Part shown: positions 37,145-45,287 of the stretch, in pieces
Layout of the letters: every line of letters starts with the position of its first letter
Position numbering within the stretch: position 1 is the first letter of the stretch
Assembly (NCBI RefSeq): GCF_000429245.1
Contig: NZ_AUBM01000010.1
Location: forward strand, 62,001-126,000
Direction: 5' to 3'
DNA length: 64,000 nt
Source of the DNA: Schaalia georgiae DSM 6843
Lineage (GTDB): Bacteria; Actinomycetota; Actinomycetes; Actinomycetales; Actinomycetaceae
The notes under the pieces: generated by a model
What the model was told of the DNA's origin: nothing
Seen by the model: only the letters and a program-made list of their open reading frames with translations
Database searches by the model: none
Position numbers and translations under genes: made by a program

Positions 37145-38464
37145 ATGGCAACGCCACGAGTGCTCGTCGTGCCCGGCGGCACCGGCGCCGGAGCCGCCGC
37201 CCTGGCGAACGCGTCCCTGCACAAACTGATCGAACTCCACGAGGCGCGCCAAGCGGACCCGTCCCATCCGGCCCCCCGCACCATCGTCGTCCTGCGCGAT
37301 CCCGACCAAGTCCCGCCCTCTACCCTGCGCGGCACCGCATTGCAGCCGTCCGAGGCGTTCCCCGCCGACGAGTACCCCGATGTCGCCGCGCACGTGGACG
37401 ACCCCGGGTTCTTCGACGGCATCGACCTGGTAATCCCCACCTCGGGCTCCAGCGCCGGAAACCCCCGCTTGGTCGGCATCTCCACCGACGCCCTGGTCGC
37501 CTCCGCCAAGGCCACCGAGGCCGCGCTGTCCGGCCCCGGCAGGTGGATCCTGGCACTGCCCACCCACCACATAGCGGGCGCGATGGTGCTGGTGCGCGCG
37601 GCGGTCGCGGGCACCGACCCCCAGATCGTCGACTGCACCAACGGCTTCGACCCCCGCGACCTGCTGCCCGCTGTCGAAGGCGCCACCCGGGACGGGGCCC
37701 CCGGCTACCTGTCGGTCGTGCCCACTCAGCTCTCCGCGTGCCTGGACGCCGGGGACGAGGTCGTCTCCGCCCTGAGGGGGCTATCCGCGATCCTCGTCGG
37801 CGGCGCCGCCACGAACCACCTGCTGCTCGAACGCGCCAAGGGCATGGGCCTGCCCGTCGTCACCAGCTACGGCATGACCGAGACCTGCGGCGGCTGCGTC
37901 TACGACGGCGTCCCCCTGCCGGGCACGACCGTGCGCGCCATCGACCAGGGCATCCACATGCGCCTCGCCATCGCAGGCGACACCCTGATGACGCGCTACC
38001 TCACCGGCGACCAGCCCTTCTTCGAGGAGTGCGGCCACCGCTGGCTCATCACCGCCGACATCGGGATCATCCTCGCCTCCGGACTGGTCGAGGTGCGCGG
38101 ACGGGCAGACGACGTCATCGTCTCCGGCGGCCTCTCCATCGCGCCCGCGCCCATCCGCAGGTGCATCAGGCAGCTCGACGAGGCGTCCGACGCGTGGATC
38201 ATGCCCACCGACGACACCAAGTGGGGGCAGGTCGTCACCGCGCTCATCGTGCCGCGCGAGGCCCCCATCGACGCCACCGCGATGGCGAGCCTGGGACAGC
38301 GCATCCGCGACCACGTCGCCTCCACCCTCGGGCGCATGCAGGCCCCGCGCCGCGTCGTCGCCGTCGATTCCCTGCCCTACCTGGGCTTCGACAAGGTGGA
38401 CCGGGCCGCCGCCGCCTCCCTCGCCTCGTCGCTGGCGGGCACCGACCGCGACTGGCGCAGGTAA
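37145..38464 (+). CDS. menE: o-Succinylbenzoate-CoA ligase
   Basis: Acyl-adenylate-forming ligase (439 aa) that activates o-succinylbenzoate. The P-loop-like motif is PTSGSSAGNPRLV, with Arg where most family members have Lys. Others are SYGMTETCGGCVYDGVPL, TADIGIIL, VEVRGRADDVIVSGG and YLGFDKVDR with the C-terminal catalytic Lys. It is shorter than the usual 500 residues, as is common in actinobacterial MenE. GGGAGGTT precedes the ATG. The men context supports this assignment over a generic acyl-CoA ligase. Confidence 0.88.
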   Translation: MATPRVLVVPGGTGAGAAALANASLHKLIELHEARQADPSHPAPRTIVVLRDPDQVPPSTLRGTALQPSEAFPADEYPDVAAHVDDPGFFDGIDLVIPTSGSSAGNPRLVGISTDALVASAKATEAALSGPGRWILALPTHHIAGAMVLVRAAVAGTDPQIVDCTNGFDPRDLLPAVEGATRDGAPGYLSVVPTQLSACLDAGDEVVSALRGLSAILVGGAATNHLLLERAKGMGLPVVTSYGMTETCGGCVYDGVPLPGTTVRAIDQGIHMRLAIAGDTLMTRYLTGDQPFFEECGHRWLITADIGIILASGLVEVRGRADDVIVSGGLSIAPAPIRRCIRQLDEASDAWIMPTDDTKWGQVVTALIVPREAPIDATAMASLGQRIRDHVASTLGRMQAPRRVVAVDSLPYLGFDKVDRAAAASLASSLAGTDRDWRR

Positions 38465-38531
38465 CGGGGGCGGCCACCGCCGCGCTGCCGGGGCGGGCGT
38501 AACCATCGCCTTCAGGCGCAGGTAACGGGGG
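38454..38531. repeat. Duplicated end of menE, 61-bp period
   Basis: GGCGCAGGTAACGGGGG, spanning the last menE codons and stop, recurs at 38515 exactly 61 bases later. Both copies are followed by CACCGCCGCGC at slightly different distances. Confidence 0.7.
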
Positions 38532-38570
38532 GGACGGGCACCGCCGCGCCCCTCCACTACACTGGCGCGC

Positions 38571-39467
38571 ATGGCAACCGTTCACGATTGGGTCGAAGGC
38601 GCGCGCGTGCGCACACTGCCCGCAGCAGCGGCACCCGTCATCGTGGGGACAGCGGCAGCATGGCACCTGGGCGCCCGTGAGCCCCTGCGGGCCCTCCTGG
38701 CGCTCGTCGTGGCCCTGGCGCTGCAAGTGGGCGTCAACTACGCCAACGACTACTCCGACGGCATCCGGGGCACCGACGACGACCGCCAGGGTCCCGCGCG
38801 CCTGACCGGAGGGGGCCTGGCCCGGCCCCGGACCGTGCTCATGGCCGCGCTGGGGTGCTTCGCGGTCGCGGGCGCCGCCGGAGTGGCCCTGGTGACGCTC
38901 TCCGGCACGTGGCCCCTACTGGGGGTCGGCTGCGCCGCCGTCGCGGCCGCGTGGTTCTACACGGGGGGCCCGCGCCCCTACGCGTACATGGGGATCGGAC
39001 TGTCGGAGTCGATGGTCTTCGTCTTCTTCGGGCTGACCGCCTGCGTGGGCACCGCCTGGACGCAGGCGGCCAGCGCACCCTGGTGGCTGTGGACGAGCGC
39101 CAGCGCCCTCGGTTTGCTCTCCATCGCGCTCCTGATGGCCAACAACATCCGGGACATCCCCACCGACCGCGCCAGCGGCAAGCGCACCCTCGCCGTCCGC
39201 CTGGGCGACCCGGCATCGCGCTGGGTCTACGCGGTGTGCGCCATGGCCCCCGTCCCGGCGATGGGCGCCCTGTCCGCCGGGCTGGGACTGGCGTGGTACT
39301 CGACCGCCGCCCTCGTCGCCGCCTGCTGCGCCTGGTCCTTCCTGGTGGTCGTCCCCGTCGCCGCCGGAGCGGCGGGCCGGGCTCTCATACCGGTCCTGCG
39401 AAATACCGGCCTCTACACGCTGAGTTGGGCCCTGTTGGCCGCGATCGCCCTGCTGGGCGCGCGCTGA
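38571..39467 (+). CDS. menA: 1,4-Dihydroxy-2-naphthoate polyprenyltransferase
   Basis: UbiA-family membrane prenyltransferase (298 aa) that attaches the isoprenoid tail. The two Asp-rich motifs are visible as NYANDYSDGIRGTDDDRQG and NNIRDIPTDRASGKRTLAV. About eight hydrophobic helices are predicted. It follows menE by 106 bases on the same strand. Confidence 0.95.
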   Translation: MATVHDWVEGARVRTLPAAAAPVIVGTAAAWHLGAREPLRALLALVVALALQVGVNYANDYSDGIRGTDDDRQGPARLTGGGLARPRTVLMAALGCFAVAGAAGVALVTLSGTWPLLGVGCAAVAAAWFYTGGPRPYAYMGIGLSESMVFVFFGLTACVGTAWTQAASAPWWLWTSASALGLLSIALLMANNIRDIPTDRASGKRTLAVRLGDPASRWVYAVCAMAPVPAMGALSAGLGLAWYSTAALVAACCAWSFLVVVPVAAGAAGRALIPVLRNTGLYTLSWALLAAIALLGAR

Positions 39468-39483
39468 TCCGTCCGCCCCCGGG

Positions 39484-40818
39484 TCAGCGCGCCCCTTCCA
39501 GGCGGGCCTCGCCCGCCTCGTGCCACCAATCGATCCCCACGACGAGGGCAGCGATGACCGCGTACGCAAGTAGGACCCCGGCCACGCTCCCACTGGCGAT
39601 CCAGGGCGTGGCTATGCCGATCCCCACTGCGGACGTCCCCTGCATCGCCAAGTCGTTCATCGCCACGCCGCGCCCCGTCTGCCCGGGCGCCACCGTGGCC
39701 AGAACAGTGCTGTACACGGGGCTGAACAGCATGCCGTACCCGGCGTAGACCATCGTCATCGACACGATGAGCACCCACGTCCCCGCGTCCATGCGGACGG
39801 CCATGAGCACCGCGCCCGCGCCGATCACAGCGACGCTCAGCCGAACGGCCGCCCCCCGGCCAATGCGGTTCACCACGGCCGCGGAGGCCACTGCGGAGGC
39901 CAGGGCGACCAGGTAGGCGGGCATCAGCATCAAGGAGACGTCGGAGGCGTCCATGCCGTAGTAGTCCTGGCCGATCCTGGCCGCGATGGGGGCGATCGCG
40001 AATGTCAGGGTGTAGGGCAGCAGGATCAGGCTGATCGCGCGCAGCCACCGCGTGTTGGTGAAGAACGACCTGGTGATGAAGGGCTCGCGCGCCCGGCCGA
40101 TGTACGCCCAGAAGACCGCGATGAGGGCGACCAGCACCACCAGGAGCAGCCACGACCGGTTCGACGCCGCGACGGTCAGCGTCAGGGCGCAGCAGCTGAA
40201 CACCGCGAGTCCGAAGACGTCGATGCGGCCCGAGCACGACCGGGCGGGTACGCGCCGGCCCATGACCGGAACGCACGCGAGGCCGATCAGGGGGACGGGC
40301 AGGAGGAGGACCCAGTTCACCCGGGCCAGCCACCCGCCGACGACCAGTCCGATAGCGGTGGCCCCCTGGAAGGCCGCGGCCATAAGGCCCACGTAGAGGG
40401 CGCGGCGGCGCGGATCCGTGATGGACGTCGCCAGGATCATGTACACAGAGGCGGCCGCCTGGCACCCCAGGATCTGCAGGGCTCGCGCCACGATCACCCC
40501 CCACAGCGACGACGAGGCCACCAGGCCCAGCAGTGATCCCGCTGCGATGAGGACCGCCCCGGCGTCGACGATGCGCCGGAGCGGGATGAAGTCGCCCAAG
40601 GAGCCGTAGAGGAAGCAGGCGACCCCCAGGACGATCCCGGGGACTGCGGTGATCAGGGCCACCGAGTCGCCCGCGCCGATGGCGTCGCCGACCTGCAGGT
40701 AGACCAGGTTGAAGCCCTGGAGCGTGATCGTGCCCGCGATGTAGATGCCCAGCAGCGGCAGCAGGACGCGGGCGGGACCGGTGGCGTAAACGCCGTCGTC
40801 GGAAGTGGGATTGCGCAT
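39484..40818 (-). CDS. MFS transporter
   Basis: Major facilitator permease (444 aa) with at least twelve hydrophobic segments. The loop FLYGSLGDFIPLRRIVDAG matches the MFS motif-A position, and LQILGCQAAASVYMILATSI fits motif C. The substrate is not evident. A nucleoside hydrolase is encoded 117 bases upstream on the same strand, so nucleoside or ribose import is possible. The start MRNPTSDDGVY at 40818 lacks a Shine-Dalgarno sequence, while TATCAT ends seven bases before the ATG, consistent with leaderless translation. The frame extends to 40908. Confidence 0.85.
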   Translation of the reverse strand: MRNPTSDDGVYATGPARVLLPLLGIYIAGTITLQGFNLVYLQVGDAIGAGDSVALITAVPGIVLGVACFLYGSLGDFIPLRRIVDAGAVLIAAGSLLGLVASSSLWGVIVARALQILGCQAAASVYMILATSITDPRRRALYVGLMAAAFQGATAIGLVVGGWLARVNWVLLLPVPLIGLACVPVMGRRVPARSCSGRIDVFGLAVFSCCALTLTVAASNRSWLLLVVLVALIAVFWAYIGRAREPFITRSFFTNTRWLRAISLILLPYTLTFAIAPIAARIGQDYYGMDASDVSLMLMPAYLVALASAVASAAVVNRIGRGAAVRLSVAVIGAGAVLMAVRMDAGTWVLIVSMTMVYAGYGMLFSPVYSTVLATVAPGQTGRGVAMNDLAMQGTSAVGIGIATPWIASGSVAGVLLAYAVIAALVVGIDWWHEAGEARLEGAR

Positions 40819-40935
40819 CAGCAATGATAAACACAGTCCGCTCCGGCGCTGCCACAGCCGGTCGCCGATCCGCGGGTGGGACCGGACACAGGGTCCGGGG
40901 CGGATCAAGGGGGTTCTGGCGGGGCCGGCACTCGC

Positions 40936-41883
40936 CTACCGGGCCCCGAGGACTCGCTCCATCCTGTCCATGAACCCCGCGAGGAAGCGCTCCGCGTCGA
41001 CCCGGACGGCGGCCCTCGTGCGTTTGTCGGCCTCCGCCAGGCCCTCGGGGGAGCCGATGGTCCGCCCCCTGGTCGGCCCGGCGAGGTCGACCCGCAGGTT
41101 GATGGGGAGGACCCCCACCAGCGACTCGTCCGCCGCGACCGCCACTGCGAGGGGGTCGTGCAGCCCGCAGCCCGCGATCCCGATCTCACTGGCCTCGAAA
41201 TCGATGTAGTGGTCGGTCATGTCGGCGAACGCCGTGCCCGCTGCGGTGCCCAGCTGCCTCCACCGCGCGGTCGCCGCTTTGGTGAGCAGGGTCTGGTGCG
41301 TGACGTCCAGGCCCACCATGGTCACGCGCCCGCGCCGCAGCAGCGCGTCGGAGGCCTCCGGGTCCTGGCTGATATTCGCTTCAGACCATGGTGTCGTGTT
41401 GCCCCGGGTGGTCAGGGCGCCGCCCATCATCACAACGCGAAGCCGGTCCGCCAGCGAGGGATCGGCCTCGAAGGCCGCAGCGATGTTCGTCGACGATCCC
41501 GTGGGCACGTACACGAGGTCCGCGCCGTGGCGCCGCGCAGACTCGACGATGAAGTCCACGGCCCCGCCCTCCTCCGCCGGGCGCGGCGAATCGGGGAGCC
41601 GCACCCCGCCGAGGCCGTTGTCGCCGTGGATGCGCCGCACCAGGGGGGACGGCTCGAAGGAGTCGGCGCACGAGGCGTGGGCGGACCCGGCGAACACGGG
41701 GATGTCAGTGCGGCCCAGCAGCGCCAGGACCGCCAGCGAGTTGCGCACAGCCAGCTCGGTCGTGACGTTGCCGTAGGTGCAGGTGATGCCGATGAGCTCG
41801 AGCTCGGGGCTCCCCAGCGCGTAGGCGATGGCCAGGGCGTCGTCGATGCCCGTGTCCAAGTCGAGGATGAGTTTCGCTGTCAC
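40936..41883 (-). CDS. Ribonucleoside hydrolase (inosine/uridine-preferring type)
   Basis: Calcium-dependent N-glycosidase (315 aa) that splits nucleosides into base and ribose. The N-terminal signature LILDLDTGIDDALAIAYALG, with the metal-binding Asp cluster, is intact. GITCTYGNVTTELAVRNSLAV, the active-site region IHGDNGLGG, and a C-terminal Asp/His segment (GCGLHDPLAVAVA) also fit. Base preference cannot be told from sequence. It is divergent from ribokinase, which would use the released ribose. Confidence 0.93.
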   Translation of the reverse strand: MTAKLILDLDTGIDDALAIAYALGSPELELIGITCTYGNVTTELAVRNSLAVLALLGRTDIPVFAGSAHASCADSFEPSPLVRRIHGDNGLGGVRLPDSPRPAEEGGAVDFIVESARRHGADLVYVPTGSSTNIAAAFEADPSLADRLRVVMMGGALTTRGNTTPWSEANISQDPEASDALLRRGRVTMVGLDVTHQTLLTKAATARWRQLGTAAGTAFADMTDHYIDFEASEIGIAGCGLHDPLAVAVAADESLVGVLPINLRVDLAGPTRGRTIGSPEGLAEADKRTRAAVRVDAERFLAGFMDRMERVLGAR

Positions 41884-41953
41884 GGCGTTTCCTTCCCGTC
41901 GGGGCTCCTAGGCGTCCACCATAGCCGGGGACTCGGGGCCGCCGGACCCCCAC

Positions 41954-42098
41954 GCACCACGCGCGGGGACTCGAACGCGCCTTGCACCGTCCAACCCCCA
42001 CACCATCGCCCCGCGCACCACGCGCGGGGACTCGAACGCGCCTTGCGCCGTCCACCCCCCACACCATCGCCCCGCGCACCACGCGCGGGGACTCGGGC
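41954..42098. repeat. 61-bp tandem repeat, 2.3 copies
   Basis: Units begin GCACCACGCGCGGGGACTCG at 41954, 42015 and 42076, with an exact 61-base period. The first two are near-identical over the whole unit; the third is cut after about 20 bases. Each unit includes a stem of the form CCCCGCGC-loop-GCGCGGGG. It fills the region between divergent nucleoside hydrolase and ribokinase, so it may affect their promoters. The remaining sequence of this 339-base gap shows GACAATT, a possible -10, at 42183. Confidence 0.88.
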
Positions 42099-42222
42099 AG
42101 CGGCAGTGCCCGCGCGGGCCCCGCCGACGGCGCAGAGGCGGCGACGGCTCGCGGGGGCACACGCCCCGCCGCCCGCGCGTGCGACAATTGGGCCACCCGA
42201 TCACCCCAACGAAGGGAGCACC

Positions 42223-43125
42223 ATGGGACGCGTCATCGTCGTCGGATCCATCAACCAGGACATCACCGTCACCGTCGAACGGTTCGCGGAACCCGGGGAG
42301 ACCCTGTCCGGCTCCGGCGTCGCCTACACCCTGGGCGGCAAAGGCGCCAACCAGGCGGCGGCCGCCGCCCACGGCGGCGCCCGCACCCTGTTCATCGGGC
42401 GCGTCGGCGCGGATCCGGCGGGCCGGGGGCTCCGCGACGAGCTCGCGAGCCACGGAGTCGACACCACCTGGCTCCTGGAGGACCCGACGCCGTCGGGGAC
42501 CGCGCTCATCACCGTTGAGGCGCCCACCGGCCAGAACACGATCATCCTCGACGCCGGGGCCAACGGGCGGGTCGGCGCCGAGCAGGCGCGCGAGGCGGTC
42601 GATTTGGAGCGCACCGACGTGGTCGTCCTCCAAGGCGAGATCCCCCCTGCGACGAACGCCGCCCTGATCCCCTGGGCGCACCGGGGCGGAGCCCGCGTCG
42701 TCCTCAACCTCGCGCCCGTGTACGCCATCGACCCGGACGTGCTGGCCTCCGTCGACGTGCTCGTCGTCAACGAGAGCGAGGCCGGGCTGGTCCTGGGGCG
42801 CCCCGCGCCCGCCTCACCCGCAGAGGCGGTGCGCGCCGCCGAGGACCTCAGGGCCCTGGGGATCCCCGAGGTCCTCGTCACCCTCGGGGGCGCCGGCGCG
42901 GCCTACGCCTCGCGCACCGGATCCGCCCACCTCGACGCCGTGGGCGACGGCCCTGTGGTCGACACGACTGGGGCCGGGGACGCCACCGTCGGCTGCCTGG
43001 CGGCGGCACTGGCGGCGGGGCACTCCTTCGAGGACTCGGTCGGCTGGGGGATGCGAGCGGGCGGGGCCGCCGTCCGGGCGAAAGGGGCCGCGCCCTCCTA
43101 CGCGGGCATTGAGCCCATCGCCTAG
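42223..43125 (+). CDS. rbsK: Ribokinase (PfkB family)
   Basis: ATP-dependent ribose kinase (300 aa). N-terminal VVGSINQDITVTVERF, the substrate motif GGKGANQAAAAAHGG, NESEAGLVLG, and the PfkB C-terminal signature VVDTTGAGDATVGCLAAALA with the catalytic Asp are all present. GAAGGGAGCACC lies directly before the ATG. The larger open frame starting near 40876 is a shadow over the nucleoside hydrolase. Divergent position suggests ribose from nucleoside cleavage as substrate. Confidence 0.92.
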   Translation: MGRVIVVGSINQDITVTVERFAEPGETLSGSGVAYTLGGKGANQAAAAAHGGARTLFIGRVGADPAGRGLRDELASHGVDTTWLLEDPTPSGTALITVEAPTGQNTIILDAGANGRVGAEQAREAVDLERTDVVVLQGEIPPATNAALIPWAHRGGARVVLNLAPVYAIDPDVLASVDVLVVNESEAGLVLGRPAPASPAEAVRAAEDLRALGIPEVLVTLGGAGAAYASRTGSAHLDAVGDGPVVDTTGAGDATVGCLAAALAAGHSFEDSVGWGMRAGGAAVRAKGAAPSYAGIEPIA

Positions 43126-43237
43126 GCGCAGGAGGGTTCGCCGGTGTTTGCGGGGGCGGGGGCACGGAGCCGCCGTTCTCGCCACCGGATCCGTCCCTTT
43201 CCCGTGTCGCACACAAGGGAGGGAATTAGGCAACACT

Positions 43238-43279
43238 GCACCGCACGCAAGGGCCTGATTCCGCCCTTGTGTGCGGTGC
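43238..43279 (+). terminator. Hairpin terminator after ribokinase
   Basis: A 17-bp stem (GCACCGCACGCAAGGGC with its complement, one G-T pair) encloses an 8-base loop and is followed by GTGTTTCTT. It lies 113 bases after the ribokinase stop. CCTTGTGTGCG recurs once downstream near 43301. The rest of the 332-base gap to 43457 shows nothing else definable. Confidence 0.75.
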
Positions 43280-43457
43280 GTGTTTCTTAAATCGGGGTCC
43301 TTGTGTGCGTAACCCGGTGGGGAGCGCGCCCGGGCCGCCGTGGTGCGGAGGCGGGGCCCGGGACGCCGGATTCTTGAGCGCCCGTTCGGCCCCGGGCGCT
43401 CCGATCCCGTTACAGACCCGCGCGGCGCCGGGTGCCCGGGCCCCGTAGACTTCAACC

Positions 43458-43814
43458 ATGCCCAGAGTCCTCCTCGTCGTCGCCTGGATCGCGGTCACCA
43501 TCTACGCGGTCGCCGACTGGTCGCGCGCGCCCGAAGACGAAATGCCGGGCCGCATCCCCAAGCCGATGTGGCTCGTCATCATCGTTTTCACCACGATGCT
43601 GTTCGCCGTCGGAGCGATCGTGTGGCTGGTGCTGCGGTGGGTGAACCGCGCCGAGGCCCGGGGGCACCGGCCGCCGCCCGGACCCAAGGGCCCCGTCGCC
43701 CCCGACGACGACCCCGAGTTCCTCTTCCGCCTCGAGCGCGACATCCAGCGCAAGCGCCGTCAGGAGCAGCAGCGCCGCAACGAGGAGGAGGGGCCGGCCG
43801 AGCCCGGCGACTGA
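43458..43814 (+). CDS. PLDc_N-like small membrane protein
   Basis: Small protein (118 aa) of unknown function with two hydrophobic helices (VLLVVAWIAVTIYAVADW and WLVIIVFTTMLFAVGAIVWL) joined by a loop ending RIPKPMW. The tail has PDDDPEFLFRLERDIQ and a highly charged Lys/Arg/Glu-rich end. The helix-loop-helix and PDDDPEFL motif match the phospholipase D N-terminal-type family found widely in actinobacteria. No catalytic residues are evident. Confidence 0.8.
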   Translation: MPRVLLVVAWIAVTIYAVADWSRAPEDEMPGRIPKPMWLVIIVFTTMLFAVGAIVWLVLRWVNRAEARGHRPPPGPKGPVAPDDDPEFLFRLERDIQRKRRQEQQRRNEEEGPAEPGD

Positions 43815-43832
43815 TCGCGCTCCCGGTAGCGC

Positions 43833-43927
43833 GGCGCCGGAGCGGCGGGCAAGGAGCACCCCGACGGCCCCACTGCGGCGCGATGCCGGGCGCCGGAGCG
43901 GTGGGCAAGGAGTACCCTGACGGCCCC
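43833..43927. repeat. 39-bp direct repeat, 56-bp period
   Basis: GGCGCCGGAGCGGCGGGCAA begins copies at 43833 and 43889, which match over 39 bases apart from three transitions. They lie between the convergent PLDc_N-like and histidine-phosphatase genes. Confidence 0.8.
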
Positions 43928-43960
43928 AGAGCCGGCCGGGAGCGGGAAGCGGAACGGATT

Positions 43961-43994
43961 GCAGGGCCGCCCCCACCGGGAGGGCCGGCCCTGC
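43961..43994 (-). terminator. Hairpin after the histidine phosphatase gene
   Basis: Arms GCAGGGCCG and CGGCCCTGC (9 bp) around a 16-base loop, beginning two bases after the stop codon on the minus strand. Confidence 0.55.
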
Positions 43995-43996
43995 GA

Positions 43997-44644
43997 TCAC
44001 CGCCGGTAGCTGAGGTCCTTCGCCTCCGCCACGAGGTCCGCAGCGGGCTCCTCGTAGCACACGCCCACCAGCGTCGCCCCCGAGAACACGAACGAGGTCA
44101 GCGACGCGAGCGCGAAATTACGCGACTTGGGCGGGTGGGCGAGCGTCTTGCCGCGCACGAACCGGGTCAGCGTCTCAATGGGGTTCTGGTGCGAGACGAC
44201 CAGCGCCTCGTGCCCGCGCGCCGAGCGCAGGGCGGCGGACAGGGCCGCGCTCATGCGGGACGCGATATCGGCGTAGGGCTCCCCCCACGACGGGCGCAAC
44301 GGGTTCACGAAGTACTTGAAGTACGCGGGGCGCGCCAGGACGGCCGGATTCGACCCCAGCGGAAGGCCCTCGAACACGTTCGCGGACTCGATGAGCCGCG
44401 GATCCGATTCGACCGGAAGGCCGTAGGCGGCCGCGGTTGGAGCCGCAGTCATCTGGGCCCGCAGCAGAGGGGAGGCGACGACGTGGGTGATATCCGCCCC
44501 GCGCCCGACCAGGGTCCGCGCGACGCGCTCCGCCATCGCCTGCCCGCAGCCGGTCAGCCCGAATCCGGGCAGGCGGCCGTACAGGACCCCGTGGGGGTTG
44601 TCCACCTCTCCGTGGCGCATGACGTGAACGATAGTCGTATCCAT
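43997..44644 (-). CDS. Histidine phosphatase (phosphoglycerate mutase-like)
   Basis: Histidine phosphatase superfamily protein (215 aa). The catalytic motif IVHVMRHGEVDNPHG is at the N-terminus. The second conserved His lies in EALVVSHQNPIETL near residue 150. Substrate specificity within this family cannot be told from sequence, so a glycolytic mutase role is not implied. Confidence 0.88.
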   Translation of the reverse strand: MDTTIVHVMRHGEVDNPHGVLYGRLPGFGLTGCGQAMAERVARTLVGRGADITHVVASPLLRAQMTAAPTAAAYGLPVESDPRLIESANVFEGLPLGSNPAVLARPAYFKYFVNPLRPSWGEPYADIASRMSAALSAALRSARGHEALVVSHQNPIETLTRFVRGKTLAHPPKSRNFALASLTSFVFSGATLVGVCYEEPAADLVAEAKDLSYRR

Positions 44645-44700
44645 GCCGATAAGTGTGCCATACCACGCACTCGCGCCGCGAAGGCGCTGGGGAGTCGAAA

Positions 44701-44724
44701 GGGGCCCGGCATTCGCCGGACCCC
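44701..44724 (-). terminator. Hairpin terminator after bS22 gene
   Basis: A 10-bp stem with one G-T pair around the loop GAAT (minus strand), followed by TTTCG, seven bases after the stop codon. Confidence 0.7.
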
Positions 44725-44731
44725 TGAGCGC

Positions 44732-44830
44732 TCACTTCTTGTTGCGGCGCTGGTGACGCGTCTTGCGCAGCAGCTTGCGGTGCTTCTTCTTCGCCATGCG
44801 CTTGCGGCGCTTCTTGATGACGGAGCCCAT
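44732..44830 (-). CDS. Small ribosomal subunit protein bS22 (AURKAIP1/COX24 domain)
   Basis: A 32-residue protein, very basic, starting [19 protein letters not shown] and ending QRRNKK. It closely resembles the short bS22 protein known from mycobacterial ribosomes, whose family is annotated as AURKAIP1/COX24. GGGAGGAACCCC immediately precedes the ATG, and a terminator follows. It lies directly downstream of the BldC-like gene, a common arrangement in actinobacteria. It is easily missed because of its size. Confidence 0.9.
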   Translation of the reverse strand: MGSVIKKRRKRMAKKKHRKLLRKTRHQRRNKK

Positions 44831-44922
44831 GGGGTTCCTCCCTCGCTGATCGGTGCGCGGCAGAGGTACTACCGCTGTGGAAGTCTGGTGCCCGGTGGGC
44901 ACGCCGGTCTAATACTAGCCGC

Positions 44923-45141
44923 CTAACCGCCGATCGCGCGGTTCTGCTCGTCACCACGATCCGTCAGCCCCGAATGGATCATCTGCGAAACGGCGGCCTC
45001 CGGCACGCGGAAGCTCTTCCCGACACGGATCGCGGGCATCTCGCCACTGTGGATCAGGCGGTACACAGTCATCTTCGAAACGCGCATGATATCCGCCACT
45101 TCGGTGACAGTCATGAAACGCGGCGCGGAAGGCTGAACCAT
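44923..45141 (-). CDS. bldC: BldC-like MerR/excisionase-type HTH protein
   Basis: Small DNA-binding protein (72 aa) with a single winged-helix motif: MTVTEVADIMRVSKMTVYRL and then GEMPAIRVGKSFRVPEAAV. This matches BldC, a developmental regulator in Streptomyces that is retained in non-sporulating actinobacteria. Its target here is unknown. It is divergent from trkH across 146 bases. Confidence 0.88.
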   Translation of the reverse strand: MVQPSAPRFMTVTEVADIMRVSKMTVYRLIHSGEMPAIRVGKSFRVPEAAVSQMIHSGLTDRGDEQNRAIGG

Positions 45142-45287
45142 CGACGACTCCCAGTGTCCATGAGGCGCCCAGAACCCAGTGTTCGTAGCTTGCGTGGCCT
45201 CCCGAATATACTACTGCCTAACCGCATGGAAACCGCAAGTCCTTTCACACAATCACCTTCAGCACCACTATCACCGGAGGAGGAACA

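Noticed and set aside
35414-37570. Extended 718-residue form of the L,D-transpeptidase
   Set aside because: The extension overlaps menE antisense and would put the membrane anchor in the middle of the protein.
41954-42098. CRISPR-like array: 61-base period with a CCCCGCGC/GCGCGGGG stem resembling type I-E repeats
   Set aside because: The intervening 'spacers' are almost identical to each other, only 2.3 units exist, and there are no cas genes. It is an ordinary tandem repeat.
40876-42222. N-terminal extension of ribokinase to 749 residues
   Set aside because: The extension is antisense to the nucleoside hydrolase and passes through tandem repeats. The ATG at 42223 has a good RBS and a standard family start.
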